From contig CAKMRJ010000001.1 of the NCBI GenBank assembly GCA_928212115.1, forward strand, positions 187,522,664-187,586,663: a DNA stretch of 64,000 nt, in the 5' to 3' direction. Each line of letters begins with the position of its first letter. Positions within the stretch are counted from its first letter, which is position 1. Of the stretch, positions 23,215 through 35,600 are shown one piece after another. Under the pieces are notes generated by a model. The model made no database searches, was not told the DNA's origin, and saw only the letters and a program-made list of their open reading frames with translations. Source of the stretch: Lactuca virosa (taxonomy: Eukaryota > Streptophyta > Magnoliopsida > Asterales > Asteraceae). Both the position numbers and the translations under genes were made by a program.

Positions 23215-23226
23215 ATCTCCCCCTTT
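23215..23226 (-). other. polypurine tract of the middle element
   Basis: On the minus strand AAAGGGGGAGAT lies directly before the LTR, 21 bases after the end of ORF2. Confidence 0.9.
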
Positions 23227-23247
23227 GCGTCAATAAGAGGCGAGAGA

Positions 23248-26200
23248 CTACTTCGGTTGAGTGACCTTGGTCTTCTTTACAATCTTGAACAGCCTTAGAA
23301 TGATGGCAAGAAGAGTTTGTCGAAACAAAATATACCATCGAAGCATGTCAGTAAACACCTTCTTATCAGCTTCATTGTTCTGATTACACCTATGAATTAT
23401 TTCCAAAATATGCTCCAGACAAGCGGTGGAGAAGAGGTGTTTGTCAATTAGAGCGAACAAGCATTTCTAACCTTCGCCTCTTATGAACATGACAGTGTGA
23501 GATTTAGGATCAATTTTTCCTTTAACCATCACATTCACATTGCCTGCCCTTTCGATTGGCTTCATAGTAGTTTTCTTGTTAATTGCAGAAGCGATCTCCT
23601 GATCCATCTTTGCGACTTCATGAATATAGCATACGAGCATCCGCTTGATGTGATCGATAATGGGTTGATACTCCTGAGGATTGGTCAGCAAAATATTATT
23701 CAGAAGTATCCAATCATGAGGATTTAGGTTCGGTAAGTCAGCGAGGGAAAACATATGAACCAAGCTATCAGAGCCTCGGGTTACTTTGAATTTGACGTTA
23801 ATAAATTTCGCTGCCGAAGTAGGTTTCAACACCTTTACCATTGTGATTTTCTGATTACTCCAGGTCAGGTATTGTGGTTGACCAAACTCCAGATAATAAT
23901 CAAGTAAATCCTGATCGACCTTCGGGTCTGGACAAGGAATGCCAACCGTTGACTCAAAATAGTGAAAAATGAATGCCTTTCGAGTGATAGGCATATCAAA
24001 TTGTGAGTCCTTAGAGTTTTCAAGCCCGAACGAAGAAACCGGTTCGAGCCAATGAGTACTTGGTGCTTCAATGGCCTCTCTAAGGAGCGATTCCATAGTC
24101 CATTCAGGAAACATGGACTTCTTTTGCTGTAGTAGTTCGTTCGCTTTCAACTCCTTCTCAAGAAGCTCTTTCTCTCTTTGAACCTTCTCCCGAATTTCTT
24201 GTTCAGAGGGCATGACTTTTAGATTTCCAATTTTATCAACATTAACTTCTGAATCATCATCATCTTCATCGAAATCATCTTCACCAATTTTCTTCTTTCT
24301 CTTGTCCTTCATACTGCTCGAAGCTTCATTACCCTTCGACTTAGTAGTGACTTTCGGTTGCTTTTCTCCCCCTTTTTTCGGAGGGACAACCGTCTCCGGA
24401 ACATCTTCAATCCTGCTCAAAACATCCAGAGCAGGTCTTAATTTTTCAGCCAAATGACGGCGAACAGAGATAGTGAGAACAGAGTCATGTGCCTCCAGGA
24501 GATGAAGAAGAATAGAGTGGACATCACCAACCGAACTCTTAATAATCTCTCGTTCGGTTTTCAAGTCTGCAATTTCTTGGTTGGCGGTCCTGAGCTTGAG
24601 ACGCTGAATTTTAAGCTGCGATGTTCGCTTATCCAGTTCATCCATAATCTTATTCTCAACAGCAAGCTCGGCTTCAAGTTGAGTTAGCCGAGTATCAATT
24701 GAAGTATGAAGCTCTTGGTTAGCATCCTGAATGGATTGGCGAGCTTCCTCCAAATGTTTCTTTTCGGCTGCTAGTGAACGCGTAAGATTTTCAACCGAAG
24801 AGTTCACTGTGTCAGCATTCTTCTTGGCAGCTGCTTGAAGAGAATCCAAAAATATCTGTGCATCAGAAATTAGTTTTTCGACATTTGCGGTCGCCTGCTT
24901 GCTATCCTTTGTAGATGCTTCAACTGCAAGCGAAGCTTTCTGACAAGCGGAGGTTGAAGCCTCAATTGCTTTAGCAGCGCTGGAGATAGATTGATCATGT
25001 TTCGTGACAACAGAGTCAAAAAGTGCCTTGAGTGCAGCTTCTGAGTAAGCACTGGTAGAAGATGAAGAAAGCAAGCGATCAAGTTTCTCATTTACGGCCT
25101 TGAGATGCTTTTTGGACACTGGAGCGTCATCATCATCATCACTCTGGTCACGATATGGACTGAAGTAAGTGGAGTCATATTCCATGTCTTCACCGCCAAG
25201 AACAGGATCAGAGTCATGTGATGGAGGTGGGGATAAAGGTTGTGATGTAACAGGTGGATCAGAACCGAAAGTAGATGCCCCCGTATCAGATACGTTGACA
25301 CAAACAGTAGGTTCGGTTGGATGAGTAGTGGTTGAAGTAACTGTAGTGAAAGGTGGAATTGGTATTGGGATGGAGGTTGCGGTTGTAGATTAAACAGGTG
25401 GAGGACGGGGAGCGATAGTAATAGGAACCGAATGTGGAGGAGGGGAGTTTCGGTTGCTATCATTAATGGGTGAGGGTGGAGGCGAATTACCTCGAGGTGG
25501 ACTATCGGTTTCAGTGGCTTCATCATCAGTGGACTGAGGGTCAGGCTGGTCATCAGAAGGAACATACTCTAAGTTTGTGAAAGATGGAGAAGGAGACTTC
25601 GGTCTGCGAGCATGCTTCTTGGTTTTCCGTTTCTTTGGAGCAGTGGTGTCAGCTCGTTCTGGTTTGCGTTTCTTAGCTGTCGAAACCTTGGAAGATTGAC
25701 CGACCTTTTCCCCTTTTGTATCAGGTTTCTTTCCTCGTTTTGTTGGTTTGTCAGCAGCATCCAACGAGCTTTGCATCTCGGGAGTAAGTTGACGTAGACC
25801 TGCTGGAGGCAACTTCCTGTAATCAGCCATGATTTTACTGTCACTGGATACACACCGGCTCATAGATTCAGGAATAGAACCGATGTATAGGAACTTTGAT
25901 GGGTCAGTGACGATAATCTTGACCGTGTTAAATGTAGCAATTGAAGACTGCAGAGCATCCTTCATGACAGGAATTTGAAAAGTATCAATCGCCCTTCGAG
26001 TCACCAAGGTCCAGAAGCGACCGAAAGAAATTTCAGAATGCTTGGTTGAGGAATTAAGACTCTGTACCAGTTGTGCCCACATAAGAGATCCGTAATCCAA
26101 ATTGATCCCTTTATAGAGACCATAGAGAATGGTCAGGAACCCTTTACTAGCCCCATCCGACCCTGCAACACGTTCTGCTAAACCCTTGTAGAGAAGGGTA

Positions 26201-26655
26201 AGAAGACCATTCCACTGAGGTGGCAAGCAGGACTTCTTGAACTTCGTCACCGTCGTCAGAACGTCTGTGTACCCCATGTCGTAAAGCATCGAAAACAACT
26301 GGGTCGTAGTAATAAAATCCTGTGAGATTACAGAGGCATCCGCAGCAAGCCCTAGTAATGAAGAAAATCGAGCCTTTGAAACGGAGGTGTTTTGATTAGA
26401 GATATCAAAGAAGATCCGTTCCTTGCGCTTGTTATATGAAGCACTGAAATACACCTGAGATAGCAGAGACATTGGAACTGATTCGACATGTGTGAGTGCA
26501 GTCACCAACGGGGAATACTTGAGGCACTCGACGACATGAAGCATGTATGAATCGTAGAGAAAAGGATCCAGTTGGATAATGAGGTTCTGATTGGGTTTTA
26601 TTGTGAGCAAAGATGATGACACGGTTTGATCGTGGAAAGATGATGATTCCGCCAT
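23248..26655 (-). pseudogene. ORF2 of the middle element, nearly intact
   Basis: A single minus-strand frame of about 1135 codons broken only by TAA at 25390 and TAG at 23467, both explicable as C-to-T changes in CAA/CAG. Start chosen at 26655 (MAESSSFHDQ), right after a TA-rich leader; the upstream in-frame ATG at 26853 would add 66 residues without homology to the other copies. N-terminal domain: FSMLYDMGYTDV, FKKSCLPPQWNGL, YGLYKGINLDYGSLMW. Then basic, Pro-rich segments with KKRKPER and KKRKTKKHARR that could be nuclear localisation signals, an acidic DDDDDAP patch, a coiled coil of ~170 residues (~24.4-25.0 kb), a KGNEASSSMKDKRKKK basic patch and a C-terminal domain ending near PPT. No signal peptide. 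Function unknown; product probably not envelope-like. Confidence 0.8.
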
Positions 26656-28419
26656 TGTTGTTGTGAGGAAGAAGATGAATAGTGGTGTATCGTCGATTGG
26701 TTTCGAGAGGTTGAAAAAAGTAATAAAGTACAGTAAGTGTGAGAAACCCCTTTTTATACCGTTGCTAGGAGAGAGAAAGTATCTTCTGTAATGATGATAA
26801 GATCTCTGAAAAGTCGCCTGAAAAAGCGCGATGTAACAACTTGGTTTCCCCAAATATACGTCAGCACGTGTGGATGTTGGAACTGTTTCAAAATCACGTG
26901 CCCAATTCAGTGCTTATCTGTTGTTCGAATTTTTCGACCGTTTCACCTTCCAGCTGACTCATCCTGTCTCATTTAAATAAGAATCCTTCATTCCTTTTAG
27001 AACCAATTATGCGAATCTTGAATGATACCATCTGTAACACGAACTAGAATTGTGGAAAATCATACAGATCTTCGTGCAAGAGTGTGCCAATAAAAAAGAA
27101 ATAAGCAACATATTTGTGGGATGTATGTGATGTCTATTTAGACATAAAACAGTGGATCCCGGGGCACAAATCGCTTCCTTCAAAGTAAAGAGAGACTTAG
27201 AAGTGTCTGTATGGTTTCCCGTGAAATACGATCAAATGTTTGTAAAGAAACATTGAAAGGCATCTTTTTAACTATAGGCTCTAGTGGGCAGTCTATCTTC
27301 AACCGAACATCGATACTTGAAATAAGACCGAAAGTTGGATGAAGTACTTGTGAGACCGATATGATCTGTTGAACAAGTAGGTTGGAGAATATATTAAGTG
27401 ACGGATAATAATAAGAAATATCAAAAATAAAAAGAAACTGGATCTTTTGGGAAGAAACATCTTGGTGTTAGACAGTTTCATAAAGATCACTCAAAAATAA
27501 AAAGAGATTTCATGAGGTAACAAGTAATAGCTTGAACATTTTAGCGTTCACCATCAATTCATTCAAGGTATTGGATATGGGGTTTCACATAGCACGTGGT
27601 GTTCGTATCTATGATCATTAACACAAATATTGTGTAACCATAAACCTCAGTGGTAATTGCTGAGAATCTCAAGGGTTACTTTTATGAAGCGTAACTTAAT
27701 GCAGAAATGTAAAGAGATGGTTAAGGAACCGAAAGTACCTCTGTTGTATAAGAATGACAGAGCAGAAAACTCTTGACTCGTTATGAGAAGAGTAAGGTAG
27801 CTCATGACTTGAGTGATTTTAGCAGCCTGGTTTGGAAGAATCGAATGGTGTATTTTGAATCATTAAGGCTTCACTTAGAGTCTAGGAGGCTTCGGTCTAC
27901 ATGCAGCAACATGCTTCTAGGGACACTTAACTAGTACAAAGATAAGAATGTTATACCTGCCCCAGTGCCATAGTGTTTCGCATCTGTTAATCTTGAATTA
28001 TTGTGAGAATTGATAGATAAAACTAAAACCTGAGAGAAGTATTTTTGGAGTTTTTGAATTTTTCTGAAAAAGGAGAAAAACAGAAAAGAAAATATTTTTG
28101 GATTTATAGAATTTTTGAAAAATAATAAAAACAGAAAAGAAAAATATTTTTGTATTTATGGTATTTCTGAAAAATAATAAAAACAGAGAAGTAAAATTCT
28201 TTTGGATAGAAACACGCAAAAGAATAAGAAAGTTTTGCAAAAATATACAACTGAAACCATACCTTAGAAAAGATGAAGTGAAATGGACCGAGTAATCGGG
28301 TCATTTTGATTCCTGAAAATTCAAGAGCCGAAATAGACCGAGCGTTCGGTTCATTTCGGTTCGAAAAACTTCTAGAGCCGAAATAGACCGAGCGTTCGCT
28401 CTATTTCGCTTGTTTATTT
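26656..28419 (-). other. noncoding gap between pol and ORF2 of the middle element
   Basis: 1.8 kb without coding signal. It holds three consecutive 28-nt hairpins just after pol (28280-28406), T-rich/A-rich repeats of a 'GAAAAA..ACAGA(A)AAG.AAAAT.TTTTTGGAT' type (28030-28200), and a block at about 27770-27960 that is shared with the inner element (GAGAAGAGTAAGGTAGCTCA, GCAACATGCTTCTAG). Confidence 0.75.
28280..28406 (-). repeat. three tandem 28-nt hairpins downstream of pol
   Basis: Copies at 28280-28307, 28329-28356 and 28379-28406, spaced 49-50 bp. Each has a 12-base left arm (GAAATGGACCGA or GAAATAGACCGA), a four-base loop (GTAA or GCGT) and a 12-base right arm that differs in each copy but still pairs. 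Confidence 0.8.
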
Positions 28420-31400
28420 TTAGAAAGATGAAAGAGGTTTTGGTACTGACTCAACTTCCATCATACCCAAGCCTTGGAGTATCTTATTAAAGCTTGCTTC
28501 AGGTAAGGCCTTAGTGAAGATGTCAGCCAGTTGATCTGAGGACCGAACGAAGTGAACTTCAACATTACCATCTTCAACGTGGTCCTTGATAAAGTGGTAT
28601 CTCAGTGCTATATGTTTAGTCTTGGAGTGTTGCACTGGATTGTGACATATTCGAATCGCACTTTCAGAGTCACAATAAAGAGGAATTTTCTTCATGCTTA
28701 AGCCATAATCTCTAAGTTGGCTTTGAATCCAGATGACTTGTGATGTACATGATGCTGTAGCAATATACTCAGCTTCGACTGTGGAAAGAGACACACAGGT
28801 TTGTTTCTTTGATTTCCAGCTGACGAGTTTGCCATCAAGGAACTGGCATCCGCCGGTTGTGCTCTTTCGGTCCAATCCACATCCACCAAGATCAGCATCA
28901 GAAAAGGCTTGAACAAAGAAGCCCGATTTTGCAGGATACCAAAGACCGAGAGACGAGGTTCACTTCAAATAACGAAAGATGTATTTCACTGCAACCATAT
29001 GAGGTTCTCTTGGATTTGCTTGAAACCTGGCGCAATAATAGACCAAAAACATAATGTCTGGCCTACTAGCAGTTAGATACATAAGCGACCCTATCATTTA
29101 TCGATAGAGAGTCATATCAACAGCCGGTTTCTCAAGAGATGGAGTCAGCTTAGTTCCAAATGCCATTGGAACCTTTACTTTGGAATCTCCCATCATGCCG
29201 AACTTTGTCAACAGAGTCTTCGTGTATGCTTCCTGATTAACGAAGATGCCTTCTGGTCCCTGTCCTATATTTAATCCAAGAAAAAAGTTAATCGGACCCA
29301 TTGCGCTCATTTCAAACTTAGTCTCCATCAACTTCCTGAATTCAGGTGTTAAGCTAGGATTCGTGGAGCCGAAGATGATATCATCGACGTAAATTTGAAC
29401 AATCATTAGGTGTTCGCCTTCTTTCTTGTGAAAGAAGGTTGGGTCGACCGAACCTTGCTTGAATTTTGACATTTTGAGAAAACGAGTTAGAGTTTCACAC
29501 CAGGCTCTCGGGGCTTGCTTCAACCCATAGACTGCTTTATCCAGTATGTAGCAGTGATCTGGATACTTCTCGTTTACGAATCCGGGTGGTTGCTCAACAT
29601 ATACCGTTTCTTCTAGTTCTCCATTCAAGAAGGCACATTTTACATCCATTTGGAAAACTTTGAAGTTTTTATGAGCAGCATATGCCAGAAAGATTCTTAC
29701 AGATTCCAACCTTGCTATAGGAGCGAAGGTCTCTTCATTGTCTATCGCTTCTTCCTGACAGTATCCTTTCACCACTAGCCTTGCTTTGTTACGGATGACG
29801 TTTCCCTCTTTATCCATTTTATTTCTAAAAACCCATTTTAACCCGACTACCGATGCATCCTTTGGTGTGGGAATCAGCCTCCAAACTCGATTTCTTTCAA
29901 ACTCATGAAGTTCGTCTTGCATAGCTTGCACCCAATCAGAGTGATCGAGAGCAGCATTTACCGTCTTTGGTTCAACTTTAGAGACAAACGAATTAAACAT
30001 GCATAATTCTACTTTAGAGAATAAAGCAGTTTGCTTCGCCTTCTTTTGAGATCGCGTGAGAACACCCTCAGATGATTCACCAATAATTTGAGTTTTAGGA
30101 TGATCCTTTGTCCATTTTATGAGAGGAGGGTAGTTTGGATCATAGACAGGATCCAGCTCAGCATTGACTTCTTCTTCTAGTTCTGACAGATCGTCTTCGT
30201 CATTTGCATTTTCATTCTCCCCCTCAAATGGCGAACCGAATCCCATGTCAGGGTCCGTACTCTCCCCTTCGACTGGACCTTTAGGAGTTGGGGTCTGTGA
30301 TGGATTCTCCCCCTGGAAAGGTATTTCGGTTGATTGTGGTGTAGATGAACCCTCCCCCCTGGAGTGTAGAGCTTGTATCTAGAGGGTCATTTGAAACAGG
30401 ACTTTTGCTTGATTCTGGAGGTTCGTTAGAAGGCAGCTTCTCGGATGGCTGTTGAGTCTCTCTTCCCAATTCTTTTGCAGCTTCATCAATAATCTTCTTT
30501 AAGTTGTCGATTTTGTTATCAGCCGCTTTCGCTTCTGAGTGGATCGCCTTCTCTGGGTCATCGAAGCGCAACATGTACTCTTCAAACATATTGGAAATTG
30601 GAACCGAGACCTGACCTGATTCTGGAAAGATGTCCTGCGTTGGACTGTCGGTTGCTTGAAATTTCTTTATGTAATTGTCATCAAAAGTAACATAATAGGT
30701 TTCTTCAATTTTTTTCGAGCGTTTATTCAGAACCCTATATGCTTTTGAAGTAAGCGAATAACCGAGAAAGATCCCTTCGTCCGCCTTAACATCAAATTTG
30801 TTTCGGTTCTCTTTGGAATTGAAAATAAAACATCGTGAACCGAACACGTGCAAAAACTTTACATTGGGCTTTCGATTGTTCAAAATCTCGTATGGAGTGA
30901 TGGAAAACCGTTTGTTTAGGGAGGATCGGTTCTGTGTGTAACATGCAACAGCAATTGCATCGGCCCAGAAGTATAGTGGAAGAGAAGCGAAGCTTAGCAT
31001 AGTTCGGGCTGCTTCACACAAAGAATGATTTCGCCTTTCGACGATCCCATTCTGTTGTGGAGTGTAGGGAGCAGAGACATTGTGAATTACTCCTTTGTCA
31101 GCCAGAAAATCTTCAAAGTCTTTGTTTTTGAACTCTAGACCATTGTCGCTTCTTATGTTCCTTACCATCTTTCGCATCTGCAGTTCTACTTGCTTGATAA
31201 ATAACTTCAGCTTAGGAGTGACTTCTAATTTCTGTTTAAGAAAGAAAACCCAGGTAAAGTGAGAAAAGTCATCTACTATAACAAGGATAAACTTACTACC
31301 TCCGAAGCTTTCAATAGCCGAAGGACCACATAAATCGATGTGCAGCAGTTCAAGTGGTTCGATGATCTTTGTATTGATAATTGACGGGTGACTTTTTCGG

Positions 31401-31972
31401 ATTTGTTTGCCCAGCTCACAAGCTGTGCACATGTGTTCTTTGTCGAATTTGAGAACAGGAAGTCCACGCACGTGATCCCCAAGCACCAGTTTATTTATAT
31501 CTTTGAAGTTCAGGTGTGATAGTCGCCGATGCCATAACCAACTTTCATCTGAGTTCGCCTTTGATTGTAAGCATATTGCAGGCTTTCCTTTTATCGGATT
31601 GAGATTTAGAGGATACATTTCTCCTTTTCGCTCAGATTTTAACAGAACTTTCTTTGTTTGCTTTTCAACTATCTCTGAGCCTTCATCATCGAATGAGACT
31701 TTCAAACCGGTTCCAACGACTAGTTGAGAGATACTGATGAGGTTATGCTGTAGTCCTTCCATGTAGGCTACTTTTCTTATGGAGAACTCTCCGTTGGTGA
31801 TCATCCCATACCCTTTTATTGTGCCGTATGAGTTGTTTCCATACTTTACACATCCACCATCTTTAAGGGACCGAAATTCCCTAAGCTCTTCCCTCCTCCC
31901 TGTCATGTGACGTGAGCAACCACTGTCGATATACCATTCTTCGTCAAACTGCTCGTCACTGATAACCTGCAA
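28420..31972 (-). pseudogene. pol of the middle copia element (PR-IN-RT-RH), lightly broken
   Basis: Read on the minus strand: protease WYIDSGCSRHMTG with DSG at 31927-31919; zinc-binding HRRLSHLN and CTACELGK; integrase core HIDLCGPS, RSDNGLEFKN, GIVERRNHSL with D-35-E spacing; a long Ser/Glu/Pro linker with repeated EGEN/EGES; RT with QMDVKCAFLNGEL and YVDD at 29391-29380; RNase H with FSDADLGG, STVEAEY, CDSESA, ADIFTK, ending MEVESVPKPLSSF. Faults: a frameshift in a G-run near 30350, TAA at 29098 (before MIGSL), TGA at 28960. Everything else is in one frame and all catalytic residues remain. Follows gag in the same frame after one TAA. Confidence 0.93.
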
Positions 31973-31975
31973 AAG

Positions 31976-32345
31976 TTAAGCAGATTTAGGAACCCAAAGT
32001 TTCTTGGGCCCTGGTGAGTCTTTTACGGAGTAGGGAATTGCAACCGAAAGATCAACCATATATGTTCTTTTTATTAATGTGGTTTCATCTTTTCGTTTGA
32101 TGGTGTAAACTTTGATTTTGTTGTTCTCTTTCTTCAATAGAGGTGTATTGTTGTTATTTGATTTTTCAGTTGAGTTTTTCTTTGGAGACCTAGGGTTAGC
32201 TGAGGTTTTGGAATGTCGGACTTCAGAATTGGATAAGAGCTTCCCCTTTCCTTTGATATCCTTCACAGAGTGGGACTTGGGTTGAGATTGAGGACGATGA
32301 GACTTAGGACCGAAATGCGACGTTGGATTCTGAGCACTTGAGTTG
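31976..32345 (-). pseudogene. gag of the middle element, 3' part
   Basis: C-terminal end of gag, cut off from the rest by the inner element. It holds the basic VKDIKGKGKLLSN region and ends GPKKLWVPKSA followed by TAA (31978-31976). The same WVPK-stop end closes gag in the other two elements. The 5 bp AGTTG at 32341-32345 is one copy of the inner element's target duplication. Confidence 0.85.
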
Positions 32346-32660
32346 TGAAGAATCGTTGTATCGAGTATTAATCAAAATCAGAGTTAAACGAATGCAAATT
32401 GAACAAATGATGTAAATAAGATCTTGTTTCTGCTCATTTATGCTTTCAAATTTTACAGAGAAAATAGACAGGTTCTGTAAAGGACTCTTATCTAACTCTA
32501 GTAAAGTTCCATATTTATAGGAACAGTGAAATCATACAAAAAAATACTAAGGTATTGACAATTAAGCTTCGTATAAAATATGCCTCAGTAAATAAACTTA
32601 ACAAAACATACGAAGGGTAAAATAAACTTCGACATATTACAATATAATTCGACCCTAACA
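32346..32660 (-). repeat. 3' LTR of the inner element
   Basis: On the plus strand runs TGAAGAATCGTTGTAT to TTCGACCCTAACA. Has a TATA-type CTATAAATAT (minus strand, 32520-32511) and several CTTCG words. Confidence 0.95.
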
Positions 32661-32672
32661 ATCTCCCCCTTT
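32661..32672 (-). other. polypurine tract of the inner element
   Basis: AAAGGGGGAGAT on the minus strand directly before the LTR, identical in its core to the PPT of the middle element. Confidence 0.9.
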
Positions 32673-32691
32673 GTAATAATGTCGACCTTCG

Positions 32692-35600
32692 TCAGTTCAA
32701 GAGAATCTGTATAGCATACAGCATAATCCTTCGAATCTCAGTGTACCATGAGATTATTTTCTTCAGTTCCTTCTTATCTCCTTCGTTATTCTTCTTGCAA
32801 CTATTCATACAAACAATGAAATTCATATATTGGGATGTTGTATATCTTTCCACTTCGGAAGCTTGAAACAAGAATCTTTTCGCCTTCCCATTCTTGTCTT
32901 TCCCAGCAAATACCATACCAAATGGCTTCAAGCATATTTCTCCGTCTGCATACTTCTTCAACTCAAGTTGAGTTAAAGGAAGTTCCATTGGCACTTCTAC
33001 AGTTAATCCCTTTGTTGTAGCTAACTCAACATCAGTAAGTGCTAAACACTCATAATAGTTGTCAATGAAAATCTTGATGTGAGCCAACCCAAGTCGAAAA
33101 ACTTCAGGATCAGTTTCTCGAAGATATGAAGCATCTTTATCCTTTAGCAACAATGCAACTTGTATCAGATCATACAAGTTCATTAGGGGAAAATCAGCCA
33201 CAGAGAAATCACACATTTGCCCATTTTCCCTCGAAACAATAAAGCAAAGATTCTGCATCATATTTTCAAACAACACATCTCGCTTTATGCTTATCACCTT
33301 ATTTATCTTCACCAGAGACCAAATATCCTCTGGAAGCTTTCCAAGTACAACATGAAATCTGATCTTCATGTATGTGTACTCATCATCATTGTCAAATTTC
33401 TCAGCAATTTTGTACTGAGCCATGATGAACATCATCTCATTGATGGGAAAATCCAATTGATTCCTATCTGTGTTTTGAACAACATAGCTTTTCTTTGGCT
33501 TCTTTTCGAAAGCATACATATGGTTATATGCAACTTTCGACTCTATTGTTTCATAATTGTAATGCTTCGAAGGATCACCCTTGTTCATCCCAGGTGGATC
33601 ATTAGCACGAAGACGCATAATGCTTTGTATAATTCTGAGCCTTTCAATCTCAGCCTCCGCTTCAGCTTTCTTTTCTTCCTTTGACTTTTTGACCATAACA
33701 GTTTTGCCTTTGACTTTTACAGAGGAATTATCAACACATTCCTTAGGCTTCGAACTGCTACCACCTTCCCCAATCACAATTCCTTTAGAAATTGGTCTTG
33801 AAATTGGCTTCGTTGAAATTGGCATTGTTGTCACAACAGTCGAAATGACTGGCTCAGCTGTTGACACGGTTGGTTTTGTTATTGGAACTTTCGAAGAAAA
33901 CACCTTTCCAACAACCTTTGCATCTGAATGCAAAACTTCACCACTGGCCTTCGTACCACCAACCTCCTTTTCTCCCCCTTGCACCCCTGTGAAAACAGGC
34001 GGGGCATTTGTCGGAAGAAGGCTAGAAATATGAGAAAGAGGAGCAAGTTGTTTTTGTAGAATAGCTTCAAAATGAACGACTTTTGTGACAAATAGTCCGG
34101 AGTGATAAAACGGAGATGAAACTGATTTAACAGTTAAATCTTTGAGATCCTTCAGCAGATTGAGCAGTTCCATAAAGCTTTGATTTTCCGTTGTCGACAA
34201 TTGAGTAAGTTGAGGACTCAAAGCTTCGTACAACTTGACATATTTGGTAATAACATCACAAATAATGTCAACTTTTTGATTAATCGAAGCATAATCCCGT
34301 TGCACAATGGAGATTTCATTTTGCATATCCTGCCGAAGCTCTTGAATTTGCAAATTCACATCTTCTCTCACCTTCTTGACATCTTGAACGAATAACACAT
34401 GTCTTTCTTTCACCAAATGCTTGAATTCTTTCACCTCCCCTTTAAACATCGAAGTGAGAGTATTAACCCTTAAGTCATCATTCTGATCATTGTGATCAAT
34501 CTTCTCTAAGATTCGAATCTCTGAATCTCGGACCATTCCAGAGACTTTACTCACCACCTTTGCTTCGACAGTTTTCAGCATACTATCAACTTCCATATTA
34601 GAAACAGACGAATTACTCCCAAAATCAGCTTGAGATTGAAGAATAGAATTCAATTTCTTGTTTAGAATCTTGAATTGTTTCATTGTCATCAACATATGAT
34701 CAGGAAATTGATCTTCTTCATCATCAAACTGTAAATCTTCAAATGTGCCTCCAAAACCTTCATTGTCAGTCTTCGTTTCAACAACTGGTGAAGTTTTAAC
34801 AGGCGAATCAATCTTGGGTAAATCAGTGGATTGAGATGGAAAAATAGTTGTAAAAGGTTAATGAAGTATGTGTTCAAAAGATGGAGAAGTTGTAGTATTT
34901 GGAATAATAAAAGGAGGTAAGGACACGAAAGTATCTGCCATTGAAGATACAGGAATACCTTGAGCAGTAGCCTCAACTTCTTTGTTCGACTCTCCCTCAC
35001 CCATGTTGACATTTACATCCGTATTAGATACGTGTGTAGAAATGCCTGAAGTTCGAACCTCCTCAGTATTTGATTCAGTTAACGAGACTCTGGGTGGTAT
35101 GACAATAATCTGCTCAGGAGTAGATACAGATTGAGAAACAATTGGTTCTGGTGTGTCAGGAACTACTTCTTCTTCGGAAGACGCCTATTGGATAACCAAT
35201 TTGCATTGACTTTTCTTCTTCTTTGAAATGTGTTTTGCCACATCTTCAGCTCGACGTTTCTTGGACAGAGGTGAAACTGGAACTGGAACCTCTCGAAAAA
35301 TGACTCCTTGATGAGAGAGTTGTGGTTTACGAACATTAGAAAGAGAAGATTTTAACACACCATCAGAAGATTTTCGTGAACCCCTAGTCCTTTTCTTCAA
35401 TCTTCGGAAAACACCAGATTTTGAAGGAAGTTTCTCTGCCACTACTGTATCATCAACATGTTCCACTAGTTTGATGACAACAGTCGAAACATTCACTTCA
35501 GCCGTCTCAGGCTTCTTTAGAGACTTCGTGGATTTGTGCACAATCTTCTCTAGATACTTCTTTGATTCGTGCACTGGCTTCTCTGGTGTAGCCTTTGCAT

